This document shows, one piece after another, positions 50,612-59,418 of a stretch of DNA of 64,000 nt. Source of the stretch: Actinomycetes bacterium (lineage in GTDB: Bacteria > Actinomycetota > Acidimicrobiia > Acidimicrobiales > Palsa-688); contig JAJYMB010000130.1 of NCBI GenBank assembly GCA_021787365.1, positions 1-64,000 of the forward strand, in the 5' to 3' direction. The notes under the pieces were generated by a model that worked only from the letters and a program-made list of their open reading frames with translations, was not told the DNA's origin and made no database searches. Numbering within the stretch: position 1 is the first letter of the stretch; each line of letters opens with the position of its first letter. A program made the translations under genes and the position numbers.

Positions 50612-50800
50612 GTGCTGATCAGCAGCCCAACCAGGTGCGCTGTCGTCTCCTCGGTTGCGGCCGAAGTGACGGAGCGCCTCGGCATCAGCCGGGCGACCGC
50701 GCAGCGCTACCTGGCGCGCCTCGAAGCCCTGGAGCGCGCCACGGTCCGGCCCCGTTACGGCAAGGCTGGACGGCCCGAGCACCGTTACAGCCTGGGCTAG
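50612..50800 (+). pseudogene. Small helix-turn-helix protein or response-regulator remnant
   Basis: GTG 50612 opens 62 residues whose C-terminal 45 (VTERLGISRATAQRYLARLE, then RPRYGKAGRPEHRYSLG) look like the DNA-binding end of CitB/DctR-type response regulators. The receiver domain that should precede it is absent; 50440-50611 contains only short repeats of GTGCCTTA type and no ORF. It is either a decayed regulator or a stand-alone DNA-binding peptide. 50801-50917 shows nothing further. Confidence 0.45.
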
Positions 50801-50917
50801 GGTAAGAGCGCAGCGCCGCCCAGGCGCCGGGAAGCTGATGTCCGAGAGGCATGGCAGGGGACGGCTCGTGACGACCTTTGGGACGGGTTTGGCCTCTCGG
50901 GTACGAGGGCCCGGCGA

Positions 50918-52642
50918 GTGACGCCGGCGTTCAAGCTGCTGCGCGAGGGAGCAGTGCACTTACGACCCTTCCTCCAGCCGTCCGGCGAGTTGTACGACCC
51001 CGTCTTCGGAGAGCCGACCCAGTACGGTACGGCTTACTTCGCCTACGTAAATGCGGCCATGGGCCAGATGAGCCGGGGGCCCGCAGCGGCCTCCTACTTC
51101 GAGAGCGCGCAACGGGGGTTGGGAGCGGCGCTGCGCCACCTCCTCGACCCGGCCGACCCGCCGGCGACCAGTTCGTACGCGCCCCCCATCGCCAGCCCCA
51201 CGGCACGCAACCACCGCGACTTCATGTTGCTGCCCGTCATGCGGTGCCTGCGGCTGCTCCGGGCTACCCGCCGCCCCGGCCTCGATGCCCTGGCCGAGCA
51301 GGTGCGGAAAGTGGCGGTGCCGGAGGTGTTCGCAGCCCGCCCACCTCACAACTGGGCGGCGGTGTGGCTGGTGGGGGAGTGGCTACGTACCCGTGAGGGG
51401 CTTTCGTCCCAGCCTGCCGAGCCCTTCGACGCCTGGTTGGCGCCCTTCTTCGAAGGGCCGGAGGCGAGGGTCGACCTGGAAAAGGGGTTCTATTACGAGC
51501 CGGGGTACCCCAACTCATATGACCTGTTCACTCGTTACCACCTCCTCGAACTATTGGCGGAAGGCTATGCCGGCCGCCACCGGCCGGCCCTGGAGCAGCT
51601 CCTCCTCGCCGGGCTTCGCCGGAGCCTGGCCGTGCAGCTCTCCAACGGTTCGTTACCGAGCGCCCACCGCAGCACCGGCCAGCTGTGGACTTTGACCGCG
51701 CAGTGCGCCTACTTCTACCGGGCCGCCGAGCTGCGCTCCGGCGAGGCTCTGGCCGACAAGGCGCGAGAGGCCGCCTCGCGCTCGTTCGCAGCGGCGCTAG
51801 GGTGCCGCCGGCGGGACGGCGGTTTGAGCCCGGTGGAAAACGCCCTGCCGGCGAACTTCCGGGTGGGTTACGAGCCCTACACCGCCGACGCCCATTACGT
51901 GCCGCTGGCTCTCGCTTTCCTGGCCAGCGCGGTTATGTCCGGGTTCACGGGGGCCGAGGAGCCGGCCGGCGCCCGGGGCCAGGCCACGGCCCGCGGCGAC
52001 GCCTCTCCCCAGGCGTATATAGAGGCGGAGCCCTTGTGGCGTTCCCTGCTTCACCGAGACGGCTGGTCCGTCCACGTCAACCTAGCGCCGCAGCCCGGTT
52101 ACGACGCTTTTGGCGTGGCCGACGTCTCGCCCGGCACGGGCCGGTGGTTGCGCTTCGGTGGCCAGGCGCGGCATGTGGGCACCGGCTCCCCGCTCACACT
52201 CGGGCTGGCGGTGCGGGGGAGCGATGGCGTGTTGCGGCCCCTGGCTGCAGCGGCCAGCGTGAAAGACCGCTTCGCACGCTTCGACCGGGCCACGGGCTGC
52301 CTCGAGGCCGGTGCGCTGGTGGACGGCTGGCGCTACCGCCTACGCGCCGGTGTCGTGGCTGGTGACTTGAGCGTGGTCGAGAGCGCCGGCGAGAGAGCGT
52401 GCAGCTTGATCGTGCCGTACCTGCGGGACCGGGGAGACGGCGCCCGCCCGGTAGTTGAGCCGCAACCGGCCGGCCTGCGCCTCTCCGTTAGGGGCGAGCA
52501 CGTCGAGGTGAGCACCGACCGGCCCGTCGAGCGCGCCCTCCATCTGCCTCATGGCTACGAGTCCCGCCACGGGCTGGTCGGCGTCGTCCGCTTGGACCTG
52601 GCGGGCACGGGGCCGGTCGCCTACAGGCTGCACCGGCGGTAG
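50918..52642 (+). CDS. Uncharacterised protein, possibly an (alpha/alpha) toroid carbohydrate enzyme
   Basis: A 574-residue protein with no signal peptide. The first 340 residues are helical with aromatic-rich repeats reminiscent of polysaccharide-lyase/heparinase toroids: YGTAYFAYVNAAMG, PPHNWAAVWLVGEWLR, FYYEPGYPNSYDLFTRYH, STGQLWTLTAQCAYFYRAA and YTADAHYVPLALAFLA. The last 200 residues look beta-rich. I do not recognise the family with confidence; catalytic residues cannot be named. Absence of export suggests action on an imported oligosaccharide, fitting the adjacent importer. GTG 50918 has GAGGG about 8 nt upstream. Confidence 0.6.
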   Translation: MTPAFKLLREGAVHLRPFLQPSGELYDPVFGEPTQYGTAYFAYVNAAMGQMSRGPAAASYFESAQRGLGAALRHLLDPADPPATSSYAPPIASPTARNHRDFMLLPVMRCLRLLRATRRPGLDALAEQVRKVAVPEVFAARPPHNWAAVWLVGEWLRTREGLSSQPAEPFDAWLAPFFEGPEARVDLEKGFYYEPGYPNSYDLFTRYHLLELLAEGYAGRHRPALEQLLLAGLRRSLAVQLSNGSLPSAHRSTGQLWTLTAQCAYFYRAAELRSGEALADKAREAASRSFAAALGCRRRDGGLSPVENALPANFRVGYEPYTADAHYVPLALAFLASAVMSGFTGAEEPAGARGQATARGDASPQAYIEAEPLWRSLLHRDGWSVHVNLAPQPGYDAFGVADVSPGTGRWLRFGGQARHVGTGSPLTLGLAVRGSDGVLRPLAAAASVKDRFARFDRATGCLEAGALVDGWRYRLRAGVVAGDLSVVESAGERACSLIVPYLRDRGDGARPVVEPQPAGLRLSVRGEHVEVSTDRPVERALHLPHGYESRHGLVGVVRLDLAGTGPVAYRLHRR

Positions 52643-52644
52643 CC

Positions 52645-52711
52645 GGCAGTAGGGCGGGCAGTAGGGCGGCGGTAGAACGGGCAGTAGGGCGGCGGTAGAA
52701 GTAGAGCGGCG
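52645..52711. repeat. 23-bp imperfect tandem repeat
   Basis: GGCAGTAGGGCGGCGGTAGA-type units occur twice with a shorter copy before them, in the gap after the toroid-like gene. Confidence 0.7.
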
Positions 52712-52732
52712 CTGGCCGGCTGCGCCGGCCAG
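52712..52732 (+). terminator. GC-rich stem-loop, possible terminator
   Basis: CTGGCCGGC-TGC-GCCGGCCAG has perfect 9-bp arms and a 3-nt loop, 70 bp after the stop of the previous gene and 11 bp before GTG 52743. No U-tract, so strength as a terminator is uncertain. Confidence 0.45.
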
Positions 52733-52742
52733 ACTGGCCGTT

Positions 52743-53387
52743 GTGCCCAAGGTGAGCCACAGACGTGCGGCTATGGAACTGGCCGACCGGGACCCCGTCC
52801 TCGCCAAGCTGGTGGAGGCGGCGGGCCCGCCGGCGCTTCGGCGGCCGATGGAGTCCCATTTCGCCGCCCTCGTCCGCTCGGTGCTGTACCAGCAGCTGGC
52901 AGGCCCGGCTGCCGCCGCTATCCACGCCCGCCTGGTGGATGCCCTGGGTGGTGACGTGTCCCCCCAGCCCCTGCTCGCCCTCGCGCCTTTGGTGTTGCGG
53001 GGCGCCGGCCTCTCTGCCAACAAGGCGGCGTCGCTCAGAGACTTGGCGGCCAAGGTGCTCGACGGCACCGTGGTCCTCGACCCGAGGGGCCTGTCGAAAG
53101 AGAGCGACGACGAGGTTATCGCCCGCCTCTCCACGGTGCGCGGCATCGGAAGGTGGACGGCCCAGATGTTCCTCCTCTTCCAGCTGCGCCGGCTGGACGT
53201 CTGGCCGGCCGGGGATCTCGGGGTGCGCCGCGGGTACGGGCTCGCGTGGGGCGTCCCGATGCCGACCGAACGCGAGCTCGGCCCGCTCGGAGACCCATTC
53301 AGCCCCTACCGTTCGGTCGTGGCTTGGTACTGCTGGAGGGCGTGCGAGCTCTATGCCGGCGCTGCCGAGAGCGCTCTTACCACTTGA
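52743..53387 (+). CDS. DNA-3-methyladenine glycosylase II-like (HhH-GPD, AlkA type)
   Basis: A 214-residue base-excision glycosylase removing alkylated purines. It has the helix-hairpin-helix LSTVRGIGRWTAQMF (about 129-143) and the catalytic aspartate D158 in WPAGDLGVRRG. The N-terminal AlkA beta domain is missing, as in many actinobacterial short forms. GTG 52743 lacks a clear ribosome-binding site. Confidence 0.9.
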   Translation: MPKVSHRRAAMELADRDPVLAKLVEAAGPPALRRPMESHFAALVRSVLYQQLAGPAAAAIHARLVDALGGDVSPQPLLALAPLVLRGAGLSANKAASLRDLAAKVLDGTVVLDPRGLSKESDDEVIARLSTVRGIGRWTAQMFLLFQLRRLDVWPAGDLGVRRGYGLAWGVPMPTERELGPLGDPFSPYRSVVAWYCWRACELYAGAAESALTT

Positions 53388-53400
53388 GCCGCCGGGCCGC

Positions 53401-54636
53401 TCAGCCGGCGCTCGTGCTTGCCCCGCCGGCGTCGGTCAGCTCGTCCAAGGGGACGCGAGGGTTGGCCAAGCGGGCCGGATCTAGACGGGGACGGGCGCGC
53501 AGCAGCGCCTCGATGGCCTCGCCGGCGTCCCAGATGTTGGCGTTCATGGCGGCGAGCGGCCTGCCGTCACGGAGCCAGAAAGCTATGAAACTGGGTGGGG
53601 TGCCCCGGAAGACCACGGCGTCGAAATCCGGCGCCCAGCCCCGGTACTCCATGCCGAAGTCGTACTGGTCAGAGTAGAAATAAGGCGTCTCGTCGTAGGG
53701 GGCGGCCTGGCCGAGCATGTTGCGCGCCGCCGCTGGGCCCTGGTTGAGCGCGGCCGACCAGTGCTCGAGGCGGATGTGGGCCCCGTAACGGGGGTAGAAC
53801 ACCCTCGCCACGTCGCCGGCCGCGTAGATGCCCGGCCCGCTCGTGGCCAGGTACTCGTCGGTGACGATGCCGTCGCGCGCTTCGAGCCCGGCCGCCTCCG
53901 CCAGTTCCGTGCGTGGCGCCGCGCCCACTCCAACGACGACCACGTCCGCTGGCAACGCCGTACCGTCGGTCAGGCGCACCTGCTCGACCCGGCCGTCCCC
54001 GGACAGCTCCTCCACACTGGCGTTCAGGTGGAGCTCGACGCCGTGCTCCGCGTGCAGGTCACGGTAGACAGCGCCGACCTCTTTGCCGAGCACCCGTTCG
54101 AGGGGGACGGAGGCCATCTCCACCAGGGCCACTTCCGCGCCCATCTGTCGCGCCGAGGCTGCCACCTCGGCCCCGATCCAGCCGGCACCGATCACGACGA
54201 CCCGGGGGCCGCCCGAGAACGCCTCGCGCAGGGCATCGGAGTCGGGTGCCGTGCGCAGGTAGTGGATGCCGGCGAGGTCCGACCCGGGCACGGGGAGCTG
54301 CCGCGGTGCGGCACCGGTGGTGAGGAGCAGTTTGTCGTAGCGGAGGTGCTCTCCGGACGCCAGTTCTACTTCGCGGGCGCCCGGGTCGAGGCGGGTGGCG
54401 AGAGTGGAGGTACGAAGCTCTATCCCCTGGGCCTCGTAAAAGCCGGCCGCATGGACGGCGGCGTGGTCGAAGCCCTTTTCGCCCCGGAGGTACTCCTTGG
54501 AAAGGGGAGGCCGCTCGTAGGGGCGGGCCGGCTCCTCGCCAACGAGCACGACGCGGCCCTCGAAGCCCTCGGCCCGCAACGTCTCGGCCGCTTTGGCGCC
54601 GGCGAGGCCGGCCCCGACTATCACGAAGACGTCCAT
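53401..54636 (-). CDS. FAD/NAD-dependent ferredoxin (rubredoxin-type) reductase
   Basis: A 411-residue flavoprotein of the BphA4/CamA/ThcD group that passes electrons from NAD(P)H to a ferredoxin. FAD loop IVGAGLAGAKAAETLR, PPLSKEYLRG, NAD loop VVIGAGWIGAEVA and the C-terminal FAD motif IYAAGDVARVF are present; the C-terminal reductase domain is complete. No ferredoxin or oxygenase partner is adjacent. It starts 20 bp after an MFS gene on the same strand, suggesting co-transcription. Confidence 0.9.
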   Translation of the reverse strand: MDVFVIVGAGLAGAKAAETLRAEGFEGRVVLVGEEPARPYERPPLSKEYLRGEKGFDHAAVHAAGFYEAQGIELRTSTLATRLDPGAREVELASGEHLRYDKLLLTTGAAPRQLPVPGSDLAGIHYLRTAPDSDALREAFSGGPRVVVIGAGWIGAEVAASARQMGAEVALVEMASVPLERVLGKEVGAVYRDLHAEHGVELHLNASVEELSGDGRVEQVRLTDGTALPADVVVVGVGAAPRTELAEAAGLEARDGIVTDEYLATSGPGIYAAGDVARVFYPRYGAHIRLEHWSAALNQGPAAARNMLGQAAPYDETPYFYSDQYDFGMEYRGWAPDFDAVVFRGTPPSFIAFWLRDGRPLAAMNANIWDAGEAIEALLRARPRLDPARLANPRVPLDELTDAGGASTSAG

Positions 54637-54656
54637 AGCTGCTGCCAAAGCTACCG

Positions 54657-55982
54657 TCAGGCTTGGCGGAGCGCCACGGCGCCCGGGCGCAGCTTCTCTG
54701 GCGGGTCGGAGAGCAGCCGGAGCTTGGAGAGGGCGGTGGCGAGGACGGGAGCGACGGCCACGGCGGCGATGACCCACAGGGTCGGTCGGTACCCGAGCGC
54801 CCCGGCCAGGGCACCACCAAGGAAAGAACCGAGCGGCATCGCTCCCATCACGAAGAACTTCATGGTGGCTGTCATGCGTGCCGTGAGCTCGGCGGGGGTT
54901 ATAGCCAGGCGGACGCTGATCTGGTTGACCGTGTACAAGGGCGAACCGAGGGCCCGGAAGAACCAGCCCCCGACCAGCAGTCCCATGGCGTCTTCGGGAC
55001 GCGCCATCGGGAGCAGCAGCGGCCCGAGGCCGCCCAGGGTTGCGCCGAGCAGCATGGTGCGGCCCACTCCGAGGCGGGCGGTGACCTTGCGCACCAGGGG
55101 CGCGCCGATCACGTAGCCGACGTTGCCGAGGAGGAACACGAGCCCGATGGTGCCAGCCGAGTAGTGCAACACCCGGGCTTCGAAGAGGACCAGCACGACG
55201 TTGAGGGCGGTGCCGACGAAGTTCCAGGCACCCGTCCCCACAGCTATCCAGCGCAACAGTTCGTGGTGGGTGACGTAAGAGAGCCCCTCCACCACCCGCC
55301 TGGCCACGCCCGCGTCGTCCGCGCGTTCGGCAGGCGGCGGGTCCTGGGCCTCGATCGTTTGCACCGACGTGGCGGCCACGACAAACCCGATGGCATCAGC
55401 GAGGAGGGCCAAGGGCGCGGAAAGAGCACGGATCAGGAACCCCGCCAGGCCCGGCCCGAACAGCTGGGCGCCAGAACTGGCGATGCTGAGCCGCGAGCTC
55501 GCTTCATGGAGACGCGAAGTGCCCACGAGCGAGGGGAGGTAGGACTGCCAGGCGATGTCGTAGAAGGTGCTCATGAGCCCGACAACGACAGCGATCGCGT
55601 ACAGGAACCCCATGTCGACCTCATGGAATGCCCACAACAACGGCACGGAGCCGAGCACGACGGCTCTTCCGAGCGCCGAAAAAGAGAGCACCCGCTTCAG
55701 GCGCGCCCTCTCCAGCCAGGCCCCTGCGGGCAGCCCTACCAGGAGGTAGGGGAGGGTGCCGAGCGCCGCGAGGAGGCCCACCTGCACGGCGCTCGCATGA
55801 AGGCCGAGAATGGCCACCAGGGGAAGGGCGAGCAGCGTGACCTGCGCGCCCAACTGCGCGGTGCTGGCGGAGAGGAACAGCTTCTGGAAATCCGGGACCC
55901 TCATCAAGGGTTTGGCCGGCACGCGAACTGCTTGCGGCGCGTGCGCAGGTCTGTTGTCTTCGAGTCCCACGGTCAGTTCCAC
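54657..55982 (-). CDS. MFS transporter (12-TM, macrolide-efflux/enterobactin-exporter-like)
   Basis: A 441-residue carrier with about 12 hydrophobic helices in two halves. FQKLFLSASTAQLGAQVTLLALP is the typical start of this group (two parts); PAGAWLERARLKRVL corresponds to motif A. Export of a small metabolite is likely. GTG 55982 is chosen because TATGCT on the minus strand (55993-55988) lies 5 nt upstream, giving a leaderless start; ATG 55904 is an alternative without a ribosome-binding site. Confidence 0.85.
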   Translation of the reverse strand: MELTVGLEDNRPAHAPQAVRVPAKPLMRVPDFQKLFLSASTAQLGAQVTLLALPLVAILGLHASAVQVGLLAALGTLPYLLVGLPAGAWLERARLKRVLSFSALGRAVVLGSVPLLWAFHEVDMGFLYAIAVVVGLMSTFYDIAWQSYLPSLVGTSRLHEASSRLSIASSGAQLFGPGLAGFLIRALSAPLALLADAIGFVVAATSVQTIEAQDPPPAERADDAGVARRVVEGLSYVTHHELLRWIAVGTGAWNFVGTALNVVLVLFEARVLHYSAGTIGLVFLLGNVGYVIGAPLVRKVTARLGVGRTMLLGATLGGLGPLLLPMARPEDAMGLLVGGWFFRALGSPLYTVNQISVRLAITPAELTARMTATMKFFVMGAMPLGSFLGGALAGALGYRPTLWVIAAVAVAPVLATALSKLRLLSDPPEKLRPGAVALRQA

Positions 55983-56047
55983 ACGTGAGCATAGCGGACC
56001 GGCGAACTTGCTAGGGTTGGGTTGGAGAATAGTAGGAGCACCCAAAA

Positions 56048-57124
56048 ATGAGCACAGCAGACGGGATGAACTACGCGCCGAGGGGCAAGCCGCAGCGTGC
56101 GTGCGAGCCGGGAGAGATGGTTTTCGCGGCTGTGGGCTTGGACCACGGCCACATAAACGGCATGTGCAACGGATTGGTCGAGGCCGGAGCCGAGCTGGCG
56201 CTCGTGTGGGACCCTGACCCCGAGAAGGTGAAGGCGCTCCTCGAGCGCTACCGGGGTGCCAAGGCGGCTTCGTCCGAGGAAGAAGTGCTGGAGGACCCGA
56301 AAGTGAGGCTCGTGGCTTGCGCATCCGTGCCCGCAGACCGGGCTGGGGTGGGCCTCCGGGCCATGGAGCACGGCAAGGATTTCTTCGTGGACAAGCCCCC
56401 CCTCACCACCTTGGAGCAGCTCGCGGCGGCGAGGCAGGCTGTGGAACGCACCGGCCGCAAGTACGCGGTCTATTACAGCGAGCGTTTGCACGTAGAGTCG
56501 GCGATTTTCGCGGGCCAGCTCGTCGAGGAGGGTGCCATAGGCAGGGTGGTGCAGGTGCTCGGCACCGGCCCACACCGGGCCAACGTGCCGAGCCGTCCTC
56601 AGTGGTTCTTCGAGAAAGAGCGCTATGGCGGGATCCTCTGCGACATAGGTAGCCACCAAGTCGAGCAGTTCCTCTTCTTCACCGGTGCCAAGGACGCCAG
56701 GGTCGCCTATAGCCGTGTCGCCAACTACGCGCACAAGCAGTACCCGGGCCTAGAGGACTTCGGCGACTGCTCGCTTGTCGCCGACAACGGCGCGAGCGGT
56801 TACTTCCGTGTCGACTGGTTCACGCCCGACGGGCTCTCGACATGGGGTGACGGCCGGCTGTTCCTGCTCGGCACGGACGGCTACATCGAGCTACGCAAGT
56901 ACACAGACGTGGCTCGCGAGCCCGTCGGCGACCAGGTCTACATGGTGGACGGGAAGGGCGAGCACCACTTCTCGGTGCACGGTCAGGTCGGCTACCCGTA
57001 TTTTGGCCAACTGGTGCGCGACTGCCTGGACCGCACCGAGACAGCCATGAGCCAGGAGCACGCTTTCAAGGCGGCCGAGCTGTGCATCACGGCCGAGCTC
57101 TCCGCCGAGCGGCTCACACCTTGA
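56048..57124 (+). CDS. Gfo/Idh/MocA family oxidoreductase
   Basis: A 358-residue NAD(P)-dependent sugar or inositol dehydrogenase-like protein. The Rossmann loop is atypical (FAAVGLDHGHINGM). The EKP motif reads VDKPPLTT, with Asp replacing Glu, and the substrate region GGILCDIGSHQVEQFL supplies the D-x-x-x-H pair. Substrate unknown. AGGAG lies 9 nt before ATG 56048. Its last 11 bases overlap the 3' end of the convergent uxaC gene. Confidence 0.87.
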   Translation: MSTADGMNYAPRGKPQRACEPGEMVFAAVGLDHGHINGMCNGLVEAGAELALVWDPDPEKVKALLERYRGAKAASSEEEVLEDPKVRLVACASVPADRAGVGLRAMEHGKDFFVDKPPLTTLEQLAAARQAVERTGRKYAVYYSERLHVESAIFAGQLVEEGAIGRVVQVLGTGPHRANVPSRPQWFFEKERYGGILCDIGSHQVEQFLFFTGAKDARVAYSRVANYAHKQYPGLEDFGDCSLVADNGASGYFRVDWFTPDGLSTWGDGRLFLLGTDGYIELRKYTDVAREPVGDQVYMVDGKGEHHFSVHGQVGYPYFGQLVRDCLDRTETAMSQEHAFKAAELCITAELSAERLTP

Positions 57125-58526
57125 ACAGCTCCTTCGGGCGCTGGTAGGCGTAACCGACCGCGAGCCTGGTGGCCTCCTCCAGGGAGAGCCGGTGCTCGGA
57201 GACCAGTTTTGCCAGGTAGCCGGCGCAGACGCGCCGCGCCACGTCGTGGCGGGCGCCGATGCCGAAGAGCGACCGTGTGTCGTCCACGAAACCGGTCAGT
57301 TTGGCTATCCCTGCTGTCTCGCCCAGAGCGACGAAGGCACGCGCCATGGCGTCCGGTGCGTCGAGGAACCACCAGGGTGGGCCGGCAAACAGCGATGGGA
57401 AATAGCTGACGAGGGGCCCGATCTCGCGCGAAAACGTGGTCTCGTCGACGGTGTAGAGGACCAAGCGGAAGCCCTCTGCGTTGCCGTAGCGGGAAAGCAG
57501 TGGCCGCAAGGTCCTAGTGAACTCGATGGCATAGGGGAAATCCTGGCCGATGTCGCTCCCGTAGGTGGCCGCGTAAGCCGGGTCGTAGTCGCGCACCACG
57601 CCGACGTGCAACTGCATCACCATCCCGTCGTCGGCTGCCATGCGGGCCATTTCGTCGAGCATGTGGCCCCGGAAGGCCTCGATGTCCGCCGGTGAGCCTT
57701 CGCCCCGCCGTAGCCGGGCGTAGACCTCGCCGGCCTCCGCCGGCTCCAGGCGCTCGGTGGTCGTCACCGGCACGCCGTGGTCTGCAGCCGTCGCCCCCCG
57801 CCCCCGGAAGAACTCGCGCCGGCTCTCGAGGGCGCTTATGAAGCCGGTGTAGGTGCTCGTGTCGATGCCCGAAACCTCGCCCAGACGGCCGAGGTTGGCG
57901 GCGAAGCTCGGGTGGGCGGGGTCGACCACCTCGTCCGGGCGGAAGTTGGGCAGCAACCGGCCCTTCCAGGTGGGGTCGTTACCGAGGGCCTCGTGGAGGG
58001 CGAGGTCGTCGGTGGCGGGGTCCGTCGTGGTCAACACGTCGAGCCCGAAGCGCTCGTAGAGGGCACGTGGCCGCAGGTCGTCTTCCTGGAGCCGCGCTTT
58101 GATGGCGTCGTAGCTTTCGTCGGCCGTCTCGGGGGAGGGCGTGGTGCGCAGCTCGCACAGCTCGTAGAGCTCGTGCTCGAGCCAAAGCCGTGACGGGGTG
58201 CCGGCGAGGGCGCCCCAGTGGGAGCACAGCTGGCGCCAGATCTCCCGCCCGTCGGCGCGTCGCCCACTGGCGAGGGCCCCAAGGCCGAGCTCGGGCATCG
58301 GTACGCCCTGGGCGTGGAGCAGCCTCACTACGTAGTGGTCGCTCGTTACCAGCAGGTGGGCCGGGTCGGAAAACGGCTCGTTCGAGACGAACAGCCCGGG
58401 GTCCAAGTGCCCGTGCGGTGAGACGATCGGCAACCGTTCGATCTCGGCGAAGATGGCCCGCGCCGCCCCCCTCTGCTCAGTAGAAGATGGGAAAAGCCGG
58501 TCCGGGTGCAACGACAGCTCGCTCAC
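57114..58526 (-). CDS. uxaC: Glucuronate isomerase
   Basis: A 470-residue uronate isomerase converting glucuronate to fructuronate and galacturonate to tagaturonate. Family features: SPHGHLDPGLF (metal-binding HxH), DHYVVRLLHAQGV, TTDPATDDLALHEAL, RPDEVVDPAHP and VDDTRSLFG. Length is normal. GTG 58526. Last gene of a minus-strand operon with an ABC importer and a TIM-barrel isomerase, so imported uronates or uronides are the likely source of substrate. Confidence 0.93.
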   Translation of the reverse strand: MSELSLHPDRLFPSSTEQRGAARAIFAEIERLPIVSPHGHLDPGLFVSNEPFSDPAHLLVTSDHYVVRLLHAQGVPMPELGLGALASGRRADGREIWRQLCSHWGALAGTPSRLWLEHELYELCELRTTPSPETADESYDAIKARLQEDDLRPRALYERFGLDVLTTTDPATDDLALHEALGNDPTWKGRLLPNFRPDEVVDPAHPSFAANLGRLGEVSGIDTSTYTGFISALESRREFFRGRGATAADHGVPVTTTERLEPAEAGEVYARLRRGEGSPADIEAFRGHMLDEMARMAADDGMVMQLHVGVVRDYDPAYAATYGSDIGQDFPYAIEFTRTLRPLLSRYGNAEGFRLVLYTVDETTFSREIGPLVSYFPSLFAGPPWWFLDAPDAMARAFVALGETAGIAKLTGFVDDTRSLFGIGARHDVARRVCAGYLAKLVSEHRLSLEEATRLAVGYAYQRPKELFKV

Positions 58527-58568
58527 CGCAGGCCGCCGGCGCTCGGGCTGACGCCTTCCATGGGCTGC

Positions 58569-59378
58569 TCAGGCAAGGCCGGCCACCCCCGCGGCGTGGC
58601 GCACGACGCCGAGAGCCGTCGGCGCCTCGGCCTCGACGTCGGCGAAGTTGGCCTCTATCGAGATACGGCCCTGGTAGCCGATGCCGGTGAGCTTCTCGAA
58701 GAGCGAAACGAGGCGCTTCTCGTCTCCTGGTGCGGGAGGGTGGCGCTCCGGCCCACAAACGTGGACGTGGGCCACCTTGTCCGCGACTTCGTTGACGACC
58801 GAGAAGTCCTCTTGTTCCTCCATGAGGTGGTAGATGTCGACGACGAGGCCAACGTTCGGTAGGTCGAGCTCGTGGGCTATTTGGCCCGCCTCGGCCAGGT
58901 TGTTCATGATGTTGGTCTCCTGGTGCCGCAGGTGCTCGAGGCAGATCACGGCCCCGTCCCCCGCCTTTTCGGCCGCCTCGGAAGCCCAGCGCGCAGCCTG
59001 TTTCAGCTGTCTATAGGCCTCCTCTCTCGGGAACCCCTCTGGCACCTCGCGAGCCCTGCCGCTGCCGAACACGATGCGCCTGATGCCGAGGGCCTTGGCT
59101 CTTTGCAGCGCTTCTCCCATGTAGGCTTGGACCTTGTCTGGCTCCACCTCCGGCCCGACCACCTTGAGCTCGCCTGGCAGGAACAAGTTGGCGCTCCTCG
59201 GCTCCAGCCCTCCCTCGCTCCAGCTGGAGAGGTGCGCGTCGAACTCGGCCCGGCTCGGCCCCATCACCGCCGTCGCTACGCCCGGCTCGTAATAGTCGCA
59301 GCCGGCGTCGCGGAGGGACTTGGCGCGGGCCTCGCCCGGGGCCCCCGTGCAGATGCCGAAAGTGACTTGTGTGCTCAT
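58569..59378 (-). CDS. Sugar phosphate isomerase/epimerase family protein (TIM barrel)
   Basis: A 269-residue xylose-isomerase-like TIM-barrel protein. Likely metal ligands are in ICLEHLR (Glu), VVDIYHL (Asp, His), HVHVCG (His) and SIEANF (Glu), as in hydroxypyruvate isomerases, tagatose epimerases and related enzymes. The reaction cannot be fixed. GAGGAGG precedes ATG 59378. It sits between the permeases and uxaC. Confidence 0.88.
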   Translation of the reverse strand: MSTQVTFGICTGAPGEARAKSLRDAGCDYYEPGVATAVMGPSRAEFDAHLSSWSEGGLEPRSANLFLPGELKVVGPEVEPDKVQAYMGEALQRAKALGIRRIVFGSGRAREVPEGFPREEAYRQLKQAARWASEAAEKAGDGAVICLEHLRHQETNIMNNLAEAGQIAHELDLPNVGLVVDIYHLMEEQEDFSVVNEVADKVAHVHVCGPERHPPAPGDEKRLVSLFEKLTGIGYQGRISIEANFADVEAEAPTALGVVRHAAGVAGLA

Positions 59379-59418
59379 GGTCGTGCCTCCTCTTCATTGT
59401 TTGCCAACCTAAGCCCCC

